DNA of 64,000 nt. Source: Paracamarosporium sp. OC-R06-R3 (Eukaryota > Ascomycota > Dothideomycetes > Pleosporales > Didymosphaeriaceae). The stretch covers positions 124,001 through 188,000 of the forward strand of contig JACVRA010000192.1 in the NCBI GenBank assembly GCA_019828545.1, read 5' to 3'. Positions 11,504 through 21,307 of this stretch are shown piece by piece. Both the position numbers and the translations under genes were made by a program. The number at the start of each line of letters is the position of its first letter. The stretch's first letter is position 1. The notes under the pieces were generated by a model. It had not been told where the DNA came from and did no database searches. It saw nothing but the letters and a program-made list of their open reading frames with translations.

Positions 11504-12038
11504 TTTTGTTCGTTCACGTAGAATAAGATCTTGGAATCACACTGCAGAGAAGACGCCCGCTTTGCGCTCCAAATTTGGGCCGGGCTCTAGTGGGGGTATG
11601 CCGAAAATCTCTGATGATCTGATAAGATCAGCCCGCCGCGTCCCAGTGCAGCAGCCGCCGCCCAGAAGCCCCGCGTCGCACGTGAACGCGCTCCTGCCTA
11701 GTCTAGCGTGCCCAGCCACCCTGAGCCAGCCTTCCGCTTGCGACAACAATGGCCGGCCGCGTCTCCACCTTCGTCTTCACCTTCATCTTCACTGCAAGTG
11801 CTGCGGCGCACAATAGAGACAAGACGCACAATAGACTGGCTATGCGCCCATTGATCTACGACTCACCCGCCGTGACCCTGACTCCTGCAGCTATTCCTCC
11901 ACCCTCTCTAGCTCTCATCCACTTGACTTGACGTCTGCCTTTCTACCTTATTCACACACCTCCTAACAAAGCGATCGCCTTGCGGCACCATTCGCGACCC
12001 CCTACTGCGATCCATCTACCACTCCCCTCTTAGCGACC
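11504..12038. promoter_or_regulatory. Shared promoter region, DOHH and unknown gene
   Basis: 535 bp between divergent starts. It holds a GATA-containing inverted repeat (separate entry) and a pyrimidine-rich stretch near 11757-11800. ORFs here look like chance. Confidence 0.45.
11615..11630. promoter_or_regulatory. GATA motif within a perfect inverted repeat
   Basis: TGATCT-GATA-AGATCA: six-base arms around GATA, containing a match to the HGATAR site bound by fungal GATA factors. It lies 112 bp before the DOHH start. The match may be chance. Confidence 0.3.
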
Positions 12039-13273
12039 ATGCCGTTCCTGCGCGACATGTCTGACCGCGTCTGGGACTACATTAGCCCGCGCAAGACGCA
12101 GAAGCGCCGGGAGAAGCCGTTCAAGGTCCCCGCAATGCCCATCCGGCCCAAGTCGACCCAGGAAGCTTCTCCTGACATGACTCCCAAGAGCAAGGTCGAG
12201 CACTGGGCACCCAAGTCTCCATCTTCTCCCACCTCTGTCGACGAGACCTTGCTGCCCCCTTCCCCCCCAACCTCCCTTCACCAATACCAAGAGGACCTCG
12301 ATGGCGACACCTTGATCCACAATTCCGTCGAAGACATTTCGAAGGATGATGATGCGGATGCGTGGGATGCCAACGACGGGACTATGGTGGTCGACGACGG
12401 ACAGTACATGGAGATGCGCAAGCCCGTCAATCGCACCAAAGAGCACATGCGCCAGGAGATCCAGTGCCGCGAACTTCGCCTAGCTGGTTGGTCCGAGGAT
12501 GCTGTCTTCATGTTCCAGAAGTTGAACATGCGCGGCTTCGAGCCCATTCTTCCAGATCTTTGGAAGCGAGATTTCGTTACGCTCCCGCTGGACCTCTTCA
12601 CCACCAGCGAGAGCAAGGCATTCATCAAAGCGGACCACCAATCCGACTTCCGAGGTACGCGACACCAGCCATTTTACATACTCACAAAAGCTAACGTGTT
12701 ATAGCTCAACATGCACTAAATCAATTGTTCACTCTCGGAGGTCTCGCACGAGATGCGGTCCTCACCCGTGCTCCTCGGCGCACAGCAGAGCGCCACATTG
12801 TGCAAGCCGTGAACAAATATTCTCGCTGGGCTATGCGTGACGGCGGTATTCGACGCACCCACAAAGACCTCCGACTCTTTGACACGGTCTCTTGCAGCAA
12901 AGAGACACCATCCTATATCTGCGAGCAGAAGATGATCCGCAAGCTTCACAAGCTACACCAGCGCTGGGGCGAGGAGATGCTCAGTCACGACAAGACCGGC
13001 CTAGTGACCGCCCCAGACGAACTCCCTACTCTCTACGGCGTCATCGCGTCACACACGGTCATGGCTTTCGTCAGCTACGTTCTGCCCACCGAACCGAACC
13101 CCAAGGGCGCTTTGCGCACCATTGCCATCTTCGATTTTGGCGAGGAGGGCTACGACGTATGGAACTCGCTTGCTGTTGCTATCTTCGTTATCCATTGTCG
13201 CAACAGGATGCAAGAGCTCAATGAGTTTCTGCCAGAGCCCGTGGTTCTTCACCAGCGCGACCCAGACATGTGA
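12039..13273 (+). CDS. Conserved fungal protein of unknown function
   Basis: Exons 12039..12654 and 12705..13273; 394 aa. The 50-bp intron has GT-AG ends and a GCTAACG branch motif. I do not recognise a named domain. The first 130 residues are basic then Pro/Ser-rich and acidic, probably disordered. Residues about 130-394 look folded and mostly helical, with conserved-looking blocks such as ELRLAGWSEDAVFMFQKL, RGFEPILPDLWKRDF and YGVIASHTVMAF. There is no signal peptide or membrane segment. It is divergent from DOHH. Strong third-position C/G use over both exons and continuous frame after splicing support a real gene. Confidence 0.8.
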
Positions 13274-14254
13274 TCTTCGACGAGTTCTGCAAGCATTGGT
13301 GAAGCAGTATTCGGAGGCACTGGCACCTGATAACAACCTTGGACGTTCTTGAATGTTGGAACACCATGCAGCAGCAGCTGTAGTAGTGCCTAGCACAACA
13401 CGAGGCTCTACGACTCACGACTTTCTACCTATGGCGTTTTCAGACCTTCACCCCACTATACCCTCGATCTATACCCATGTGTCCTTGTTTCTTTGGCAGC
13501 GCGATCCTTGATGGATATGGATTTGGCATAAGTCTTGAGTCCAGATTGCTTCGCTGCGTATGCGCTTGGTTAGTTGTGGAGAGTCCATCGAGACCGAGGG
13601 AAGTTGCTGTCTCAATTATCATCTCTTTCGGCGAAGACAAGAGAGTTGAAATTCTAATTACATCGATACCCATCACCTGTAGCATAGAGAATCAGAAACC
13701 TCTCACATTACATCATTACAATCGTCGCTTCTGCTGTATATCGTTGTTGTATAGTCACCCGTCCTTACCAATCACAGGTCGTACCTTTTTCGACCATCCC
13801 AGCCCTACAAAACAGGCAAGTCCACGCGCAGCTTTGAAACCCCACACCTCGCTCATGCTCACTCAACGGCCCCCATTCCGAGCAGATCGTCTTCGTTCCG
13901 CGTCTGCAGCGTGTGTGACGCGCTGTCACGAGGGACCCATTAACCTTTGGTTGGCGCTCGTAGTCTCGGTTACTTTCCGCTACGCTCAATGGCTAGTTTG
14001 ACAGCACTCCGATTCGCCGTCTCGGTCCTGTGCGCATTCGCGTCCTGCTAACCACCAGCTTAGGTCGGAGTGAGCAAGTAGCAAGGCATCCAGATGAGTC
14101 AATGTTCCCTTTGCACGGGACAAAGTGCGGTATAAAAGCCCACAAGATGAAGCTTCAAGAGTAGAAATTAAACTAGCAACATCACCAACCCCAAAACTAA
14201 TCATACAAACTTCCTACACCGTATAAGTTATTCGAATATCATTCACAGCACACA
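13274..14254. other. Intergenic, PEP-mutase-family gene promoter
   Basis: No supported gene. Open frames on both strands (for example 13477-14001 + and 13440-13685 -) show no recognisable protein and overlap each other. The last 125 bp hold the TATA box for the next gene. Confidence 0.5.
14131..14138 (+). promoter_or_regulatory. TATA box of PEP-mutase-family gene
   Basis: TATAAAAG lies 124-117 bp before the ATG at 14255. A CT/AC-rich, purine-poor leader follows, common before fungal start codons. Confidence 0.5.
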
Positions 14255-15040
14255 ATGGCCTCCCTAAACGCCCTCGCAAAAATCTTCAAAGCCCTCCACA
14301 AACCGGGCGACCCCGTCATCCTAGCTAACGTCTGGGACGCCATCAGCGCCAAAGCCGTCGCCGCCCTCCCAGAGACTCGCGCCCTGGCAACAGCCTCCTA
14401 CGCCATTGCCATCGCAGCAGGCCTCGAGGATTCCGAACTCACACTCGACGCTAACCTCCGCGGTGCCGCAGCCGTCTCAAACATCGCAAAAGCATTCAAC
14501 AAGCCTCTCACAGTCGACTTCCAGGACGGATACGGAGACAAGCTAGAAGAGGGAATCAAGAAGCTGATTGACATCGGGGCTGTAGGGATTAATCTCGAGG
14601 ACTTCAGCAGAGAGCGGGATGCGCTGTATGAAGTTGACGAGGCGGCCGCGCGCGTCAAGACGGTGCTGAGGGTCGCGGCTGAAGCCGGGGTCCCTGATTT
14701 CGTGGTCAATGCTCGCACCGATGCGCTCGTTGTTGGGCAGTCTGTTGACGAGGCGATCCGGCGCGGGAAAGCGTATCTTGATGCGGGGGCGATGACGACG
14801 TTTGTCTGGCGGGGGCGGGAGAAGGGTGGAACGACGAGGGCGGAGGTGGAGAGGATGGTGAGAGAGTTGGATGGTAGACTTAATGTTAGTCTGATTAGAA
14901 TGAGTCCTGGTGGACTAAGTGTGGGTGAGTTGAAGGGGTTGGGTGTGGCTAGGATCAGTGTTGGGCCGCAGCTGATGATGAGGAGCGTGGGCGCGGTTGC
15001 GGAGGAAGCGGGTAAGATTTTGAGGGGCGAAGGTCTATGA
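14255..15040 (+). CDS. PEP mutase / isocitrate lyase superfamily enzyme
   Basis: Single exon, 261 aa. It is a TIM-barrel enzyme of the isocitrate lyase/PEP mutase superfamily. Landmarks are NVWDAISAK near the N-terminus, VDFQDGYG at 87-94 (metal-binding acidic residues), GINLED at 111-116, and NARTDAL after residue 150. The catalytic KKCGH loop of true isocitrate lyase is absent, and the length matches the short 2-methylisocitrate-lyase/phosphonomutase-like group. These enzymes make or break C-C or C-P bonds next to a carboxylate, using Mg2+. The actual substrate cannot be read from the sequence. There is no targeting sequence, so it is probably cytosolic. Codon use shifts from C-rich in the first half to G-rich in the second, with no frame break. 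Confidence 0.88.
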   Translation: MASLNALAKIFKALHKPGDPVILANVWDAISAKAVAALPETRALATASYAIAIAAGLEDSELTLDANLRGAAAVSNIAKAFNKPLTVDFQDGYGDKLEEGIKKLIDIGAVGINLEDFSRERDALYEVDEAAARVKTVLRVAAEAGVPDFVVNARTDALVVGQSVDEAIRRGKAYLDAGAMTTFVWRGREKGGTTRAEVERMVRELDGRLNVSLIRMSPGGLSVGELKGLGVARISVGPQLMMRSVGAVAEEAGKILRGEGL

Positions 15041-15212
15041 TGTGTGGGGTGTATTTAGTTTTTTAGGTTGAAGGCTGGTGGAGAAATGTGTCGGCAGAAG
15101 ACCCAGGTCTAACGTAGAGTAGGCACCAGCGTCACCTCTCCAGAATGGATCTTTCGTTGTTGTAGTTGGAAGAAACGGTTATGAAACTTGAATTCTGCTA
15201 AGCTCGTCTAAC

Positions 15213-15491
15213 CTAGCACTGCGCTTGACCATTGTACTCGGGGTTTCCAGTGTCCCAGTAGCACCCTCCAGGACACCTCGTCGCACCACCGCAGCCCATT
15301 TGTCCGTAGCAAAGATGGTACGAGCCTCCAGCATCGCAATATTGATTGTTAAAAGCGCATGTGCCGCACTAAACATGTCAGACTCTTACTTCCCCAGAAA
15401 TAACATCTTCGGCAGAGCAAACCTTTATTTCAGCGCTCGCAAAGCCCGAAAGGGAAGCCACGAGGACGGCAAGAGTAGCAATGAGCTTCAT
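15213..15491 (-). CDS. Small secreted cysteine-rich protein (candidate effector)
   Basis: Read directly from the minus strand. Exons 15491..15423 and 15368..15213, joined by a 54-bp intron with GT-AG ends (donor GTTTGC, branch CTGAC, acceptor TTTAG). Product is 74 aa. Residues 1-20 form a good signal peptide (MKLIATLAVLVASLSGFASA). The mature part of about 54 residues has eight cysteines at CGTC, QYC, HLC, GC, RC, GGC and the last residue. It is rich in Gly, Tyr and Asn and ends in Cys, consistent with four disulfides. A TATA motif lies 90 bp upstream on the same strand. I know no named family. Size, signal and cysteine count fit fungal apoplastic effectors or antimicrobial peptides, but function is unknown. 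The donor is not the strongest form. If GTAAGA at 15391 were used instead, no acceptor keeps the cysteine frame. Confidence 0.7.
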
Positions 15492-16532
15492 GGTTGCGGT
15501 TGGGGTCTATTTATGTATGACTTGAGGGAGGGGAGTGGCGAGTAACCCGATGGTGTGCTTTGAAAGGGGTATTGCGTACGATTTATATACCTTTTCGCAT
15601 GCTATAGACCGCTATCAGATGTCGCAGTGCCTCAGAAGTACCGCATCGACATTGAGATAAAGATCCGCACACCAACTCACGACTAATTCCTTAGCATCCT
15701 GATCGTTTCACTTCACCTTCTCAGAGCCTCCCTACTCATGGGTACCTTGTATAGGTAGAAGGCTAGATGAGTCTCTACAGTGAATACGACGATGCGATGG
15801 GTCTGCGGCTGGATTTGTATACGGACGTATACTAGGGATCCTATGGTGTCAAGGTTATATGTGGTTTAAGGTTGTGGGGGAAGGATTCCGGGACTTATTA
15901 GCTTAACAGTCTTTGTTACAAGCATCGGATGTGTTCAATGAACATACTATACTCAAAAGTTATCATAGGCATGAATTTCGTTTTTAAGGGTGCTGGTTTC
16001 ATCTAGTACATCATGCTATTGTACCTCGAATGATTTTTATTTCTGGTCTCGCGCAGTGCTAGCCTTGAACATTCGAATGTTTGCTACGGCCGTTAGAAGA
16101 GTAGAGGTTCGTTTGAGGAGGAGCTAAGGATGGGATAGGGTAAGACCGTGCGTCCTTTGGGGCGCTTGTCTACACCGTATGAATTAGCGTGATCCTTCTA
16201 TGCCGTTTACGTAGGGCACTCCCACCTAGAATTACTTAAAATTTAGGGACTTGTCGTGTGGCAATTTCTGCTCGTCTAAGTGGAGACTTTGAAAACTCTC
16301 GATGCATTGTGAAAAGTGAATTTTTATGTTCTACCTGCTGTACATTGGCCACTTCATGAATGTGGCGAGTTAGGAAAAAATGAACAGGAAGTATCGTGTA
16401 TGTGTAGTGATGTTTCATGACAATTACTATGGTGCAGATTGTGTAATCAGATGATAGTGTAACGCAAGCAGGGGACATTGTTCAGCCGCCCGCCCGTGCC
16501 ACTGAGAGCTCCATCACGAAGCTGCCTTGCGC
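15492..16532. other. Intergenic region
   Basis: Apart from the TATA box near 15581 I see no gene or repeat. The stretch is somewhat AT-rich, and the short frames on both strands are unconvincing. Confidence 0.5.
15581..15589 (-). promoter_or_regulatory. TATA box of small secreted protein gene
   Basis: On the minus strand the sequence is TATATAAAT, 90-98 bp before the ATG at 15491. This supports transcription of the short gene. Confidence 0.5.
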
Positions 16533-18244
16533 TCAAGGATCCATTGACAAGTTCCGAATCTTCCTCTTGTACTCATTGAACTTGTGCTTCTCATCCTCGA
16601 CCTCATCCTCCAGGGCTTCCATCCTGTTCTTCATATCTTGGTTCTCGGCCTGCAAAACTGCCACGTTTGCCTCCAAAGACGTGATCGTATGGTCCGATGC
16701 TTGGCTGCGTTCAGCGGTTGTGAGACGCTCTTCTAGGTCCCTCTTTTCAGCTCGCAGTTCTTCGAGCTGTACCTGCATCTGCTCATGCGTGTGCTGCGCT
16801 GTTTGTGCCTTCGCTTGTTCGCGACTGAGATCGTAGGCCATCATCTTGTGCTTAGCTGTGGACTCAGTAACAGTTTCCGCGAGCTGCTTGCGGAGCTCTG
16901 TCATCTCAATTTCCTTGTTCTGGAGTTTTTCTTGAAAGTGTTGAAATTGAGTGGACGCTTGTTTTGCGTTTTGATCCCGTTGATCAACAAGACTTTGTAG
17001 GTTCGCGGCTTGGACTTCGAATCGCTGGAGCCGAGCGTTCTCCGACTTGAGCCTCTTGTATTCCTCAACGAAGGCGGTGAGGTCGTCGATACTCTGACAT
17101 GGTCAGTAAGTGTTTGGTCAACTACACATACAGGCAAAGCAGCCAAGGGTCATACGCAGCGAATTGGCAAACAAACTCGTTGCTTTGAATTTCATCGGAG
17201 GAAAAAACATAGGTGCGAAATAATCTTACTTACAAGGACCTTGCGTTCTGAATTATCCGGCTGACTCGCCTCTGCTGGCCCCTGCAGTTTAGATTGGAGC
17301 TCCTTTCTGTCAGAATGTGCGCTATCACCGTGGATAAGAGAGGGTTGTCGTACAGGCGAACCGTTCGATCCATTCCAAGCTGTAGGTGAGCTCCTAAGGG
17401 GAGAGTGGTTGGGTATTGTGGGAATCAATATACGACTTCCTTTGGTGTCAATCTGATGATTGAACACAACAGCTTCGGGATTGAGTGTGCTTTGTAGCTG
17501 TTTGGGAGAATCTTCCTTACCAGACTCTTGCTTTGGATCACACTCCTGGAGCTCAGCTTCTGGGAGCAAGAGATCCGAAGCTCGATGCGTGTGCTCGTGA
17601 CCACTACTCACAGTAGCACCAGTAGTCCTTACGATATCATCCAAAGACGGTATCTGTTTCGAATCCGGTTCGTATATCATGTGGCATAGCTTGGTGAAGT
17701 TTTTCGTAAAATTGCCCGAACGGGTAGTAATCTCGGAGATGTGATCGGCAGCAAGGAAATAGAACGCTGCCATAGTACTGATCTTATCGCCTGTACGTTC
17801 GGTCTGGCCATAGATGTCGTAGATTTGATCGAATGGCTTCTCCCATTCAACACCATCGAAATATTTAACCTTTAAGTGTTTGGGACCGAGTCGAAGAAGC
17901 ACTTGGTGAACTTGGTTCTTCTTGCAGATATATGCATAAGCCGGTTCGTGTATGTCTTTGTAACTGTGTCTGCTAAAGCCTAGTACAAGGCAGGATCTCG
18001 CAATAGGGACGCCCTCTGGGTGGGAGGCTAGTGTCTCATGGTCCATGGGCTCGAATCGAACGTGGTCGTGACTTGGAAGCGCCCCGTAAGCAGCTCTTAT
18101 ACTATGCAGTGCACTCTTCTGGAGCTCGAGGAAGGTTGTAGACTTCTCCCTGCGCTCATAAGGCGACGAAAAACTATTATCCAGTGAGCTTTCGGGTGGT
18201 TGAGGGATAGAAAGAAGCCAAGCCCACATGTCAATCTGCTGCAT
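16533..18244 (-). CDS. Coiled-coil protein of unknown function
   Basis: Exons on the minus strand: 18244..17234 and 17093..16533, with a 140-bp GT-AG intron; 523 aa if the ATG at 18244 is right. The N-terminal 200 residues look globular (blocks PIARSCLVLGFSRHSYKD, AYAYICKKNQVH and MAAFYFLAADHISEITTRSG). Residues about 200-335 are Ser/Pro-rich linker. The C-terminal 185 residues are a long coiled coil (heptads from DDLTAFVEEYKRL through EALEDEVEDEKHKFNEYKRK). I do not recognise the family. The 5' end is uncertain: immediately upstream (18246-18443) the same strand has a protein-like open stretch in another frame (around YYLPRSSLLQGLLPIYLL), but I could find no splice that joins it in frame. 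Confidence 0.7.
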
Positions 18245-21035
18245 CTTTCCGTATTAGTCGAACTCTGCCGTCAATGGTAGCCGTACTAAGGTGCCCTATA
18301 AGGAAGTGCTGCAGATAGTAGAGGAGATAGAAGCGATCGTCAAAATAGGCTGTGTCTAGAAGATAGATAGGCAGTAGACCTTGAAGAAGAGAAGAGCGAG
18401 GGAGATAATAGGTACTACCCCTATCCCAGGCAACCTTGAACAAAGTGAGAGAGTTTGGGTTACACTCAGTTACGAAAGAAGGAAGGTCTGACTTTCAGCA
18501 GCGCTGTCGCTAGTGAAAAAAGAAGACTCAAGACTACCTTCAAGGCTGTCGTTAGTAAAGGAAAAGGAACCTAGACCATGCTTTTACTTGTGAAAAGGCT
18601 CGGTCATGTTTGCAATTGTGCTAACTACTGATTTTCAAGTGATGTTCCCGGACGTAATCACCGCGTTCACAATTTCCACATAATCAACGAAACTTGGCTA
18701 TTGATCTGCATACAGTATCCTATACTGGTAGTAGAATTGGCAACTTAGACATCATACAATGTTGAGCTATGCTGAGGGTACGGAAGAAATTTGAGGAGTG
18801 ATGGGATGATCGGGATCTTGACCTTCGCTGCTTCCTACTCATTCCGACCTGTGATCGCTTAACACCTAATTAATTGAAATTCGGGAAATAGATCTGAATG
18901 GAGTTGGAGAGCAGGCGAGATGGAAGGTCGGATGCAGAAAGTTCAAGCTGAGAAGAGCCACCATCGCCGCGTTCTACCAACCACATACAGGCTAGTCTCT
19001 TGGCATTTCACTCATCTGCACCGACCAGCGCTGTCATTATCTTTGTCCAGCGTTTATCTACAACTCAGCAACAAGTTCTGTCTACGACTTTCTATTCACA
19101 GGCGCACTTGTCTGGTTATCTGGACTACGATGGCATCGCGCGTTGATTGTACGAAGCTACGTTCAGACAACTTTTGTACTGCCACACCCCTTTTTCGTGT
19201 TCACGGACAGTGCAAGAGCTGTAATTGTCGACCAAGCCAAAGCAGAAGACGCCTTCCTATGCTTAAAGAGTTTCGTATGCATTTCAAAGCATCAGATAAT
19301 ACTGTTCAAGTGGCTCTGGGCAGCTTCAGGATCAATTCTCACAACTCGGTAAAAGCATCTGTTACTTCACTGGCCATTTTCCAATGCGTCGACGTTCCGG
19401 GTCGAACTGTGGCACAAACCCATGAAAGATTCGATTTATTTGAACGCGACACCTCACAGTATCTTGGCAGCGATTCAACTACGCGAAAGGGACATAGCCA
19501 CGTTCGACGCGGAATGGTACATTGAAGTACATTAATCTACTTAGCTGTTATCATCTTGGCTCAAATATATACCATACACCGGTTTCTTAGGTTTTGCGGC
19601 GGTTCCACTAAGATTGCGGCTCTTCTAGTTAATCCAGGTCACGATGCGTCCGAACACATATTATTCGCTCACCTAAATGACCACGCCCACAAATTCCGGG
19701 TTTGGTTGTTTAGCGCCCGTCCGTGGCCTCAAATCTGGTGTGAAGGTGATCTTCACCAGACTCGGCCGGAATTTAGATTACCCGCATGACGCCGATTAGC
19801 CTGAAGTGATCCACAGCCCAATCATCAGGTGGTAGCTTTCCGTTGGTGCTTTGTTGCGCAAAAGCAGATGGTCACCCGAAAACCTTTTACACTTTTCCAT
19901 ACGGTCGAACAAAGCTTCTTACAACTCACATGTGAGTAAAGGTGTTGGACTCCATCGATACGCATCTTCTTGGTTTACTCCCAGGGTCTCTGTCGTCAAC
20001 TAGCAGAGTTGTTGTGATTCCATCTCTTAATATCAGGTAACTACAAGTACGTACCTTGCTCGCCCCCACTCAAACCACTCATGCGTGCAAAACCATGTTC
20101 CCATTGTGCGGGTGAGAGCCGCTTAATGGATGTAGTATGCGCTAACCTCAAATGTAAATCACTATATTCAGGAAGAACGTCCCGCGTGCTCCGACCTAGA
20201 AACCTTTCCACTACGCCAAGGTAAGACACTCGTCCGTGGGCCACATAATCACCGTCACTTTCAATTTGGAAATGGCGGCGATCACTCGGCGAAGTGACCT
20301 GACCAAACCTATGTATGCTAACATGCAGCGTCGCCTTGTTGCGGGAGGCTCCCGGCAAAGAGGGAGGACGGGCTGACAAAACAGCGCAATTGTATTTCTG
20401 AAGCGGCACCAGGAGCTTGAAGGCTATTTGGTGAAGACTCTTAAGCTGAAGGTATTTCCAAGTAGTTCGGTCCCTTTCGTCGCATCTCGTATCGCTCGAC
20501 CCATCTCCGCTGTCCTGGGCCACGGATTACAAGGAAGGATAGGCCTCTCAGCCACCTCTCTACCCTGCCGGAACTAGTTTTCTGGAATCTTCTTTCATAT
20601 AATTCCTAGAGGGTGGCAGTATCAATATAATCGAGCCGGGTTCTGAAACGTCGTTTAGGCCAGGGGTGTATAGCAAAGATCTAAGGATTTTGGGTAACCG
20701 AAGTCGACAGCAGTACATCTCCACACATCTTAGCCAGTATGTGCAATGTGTAAATATACTTCGCAAGCTGCGCATACTCCTCATTGCGTGCTACCTACGA
20801 TTCATCGACTGCGATAAAACGCTCAGAGCGGCGTACCGATATCTCATTTGTTGCACCACAATATACCGCTATCTTGTCGCTGAAATCCATACCTGTCAGG
20901 TGCTTCCCACAGATTGAGAAAAGATCATCTTACTCGCTTACGCATTTAACCAAAGTAAGTAAACACAGCTTCCTTTGGCCACCAAGTTTCCGATACTTTT
21001 CTAGAAACAAGGGTATGCGTTAGATGCCGCAAGTA

Positions 21036-21057
21036 CCCCAGAGTATCCCCACTGGGG
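21036..21057. promoter_or_regulatory. Cluster of three CreA-type sites
   Basis: Three matches to the CreA/Cre1 consensus SYGGRG lie within 22 bp: CTGGGG on minus (21036-21041), GTGGGG on minus (21047-21052) and CTGGGG on plus (21052-21057). They are 251-272 bp before the GH7 start. Paired CreA sites mediate carbon catabolite repression of fungal cellulase genes, so glucose repression is likely here. Binding is inferred. Confidence 0.5.
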
Positions 21058-21234
21058 TAGATCCCACTTCATTTCATTTGCATGCCACTACATTCTCCCC
21101 TCGCAGGACCGAAGAGCCGTACAGCTTCTGAGATTGGCGGCAATACGTCGATAGCGTCGGAAGAAATTATGGTTTGGGTGTGGGTCCTCTCCTGATATCT
21201 GTATGCCAAACTTCAGTGGCAACGAGAGGATGTG

Positions 21235-21242
21235 TATATAAG
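21235..21242 (+). promoter_or_regulatory. TATA box of GH7 gene
   Basis: TATATAAG lies 73-66 bp before the ATG at 21308, as expected for a strongly inducible fungal promoter. Confidence 0.6.
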
Positions 21243-21307
21243 ACGGCAACCCCAGGGCTCTATGGCTTCCTTACCATCCCACATTCATTCTTCACACAAC
21301 AGTCAAG

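Larger units (their letters stand above)
18245..21307. other. Gene-poor region upstream of the cellulase
   Basis: About 3 kb without a gene I can support. Open frames exist, for example 18920-19525 (+, ATG start, 201 codons) and 20041-20523 (-, no ATG), but neither resembles a known protein and competing frames overlap. There is no strong AT bias or obvious terminal repeat, so I cannot call a transposon. The last 270 bp hold the GH7 promoter elements. Confidence 0.45.

Noticed and set aside
13477..14001. 174-codon plus-strand frame after the unknown gene
   Set aside because: Lies in the 3' flank and promoter, no recognisable domain, and overlaps an equally open minus frame.
18920..19525. 201-codon ATG frame on the plus strand
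   Set aside because: Composition is not protein-like, a competing frame overlaps most of it, and I recognise nothing in it. Left as gene-poor DNA.
20041..20523. 160-codon minus-strand frame ending near a GTACGT donor
   Set aside because: It has no ATG at its start, and no second exon follows in frame within several hundred bases.
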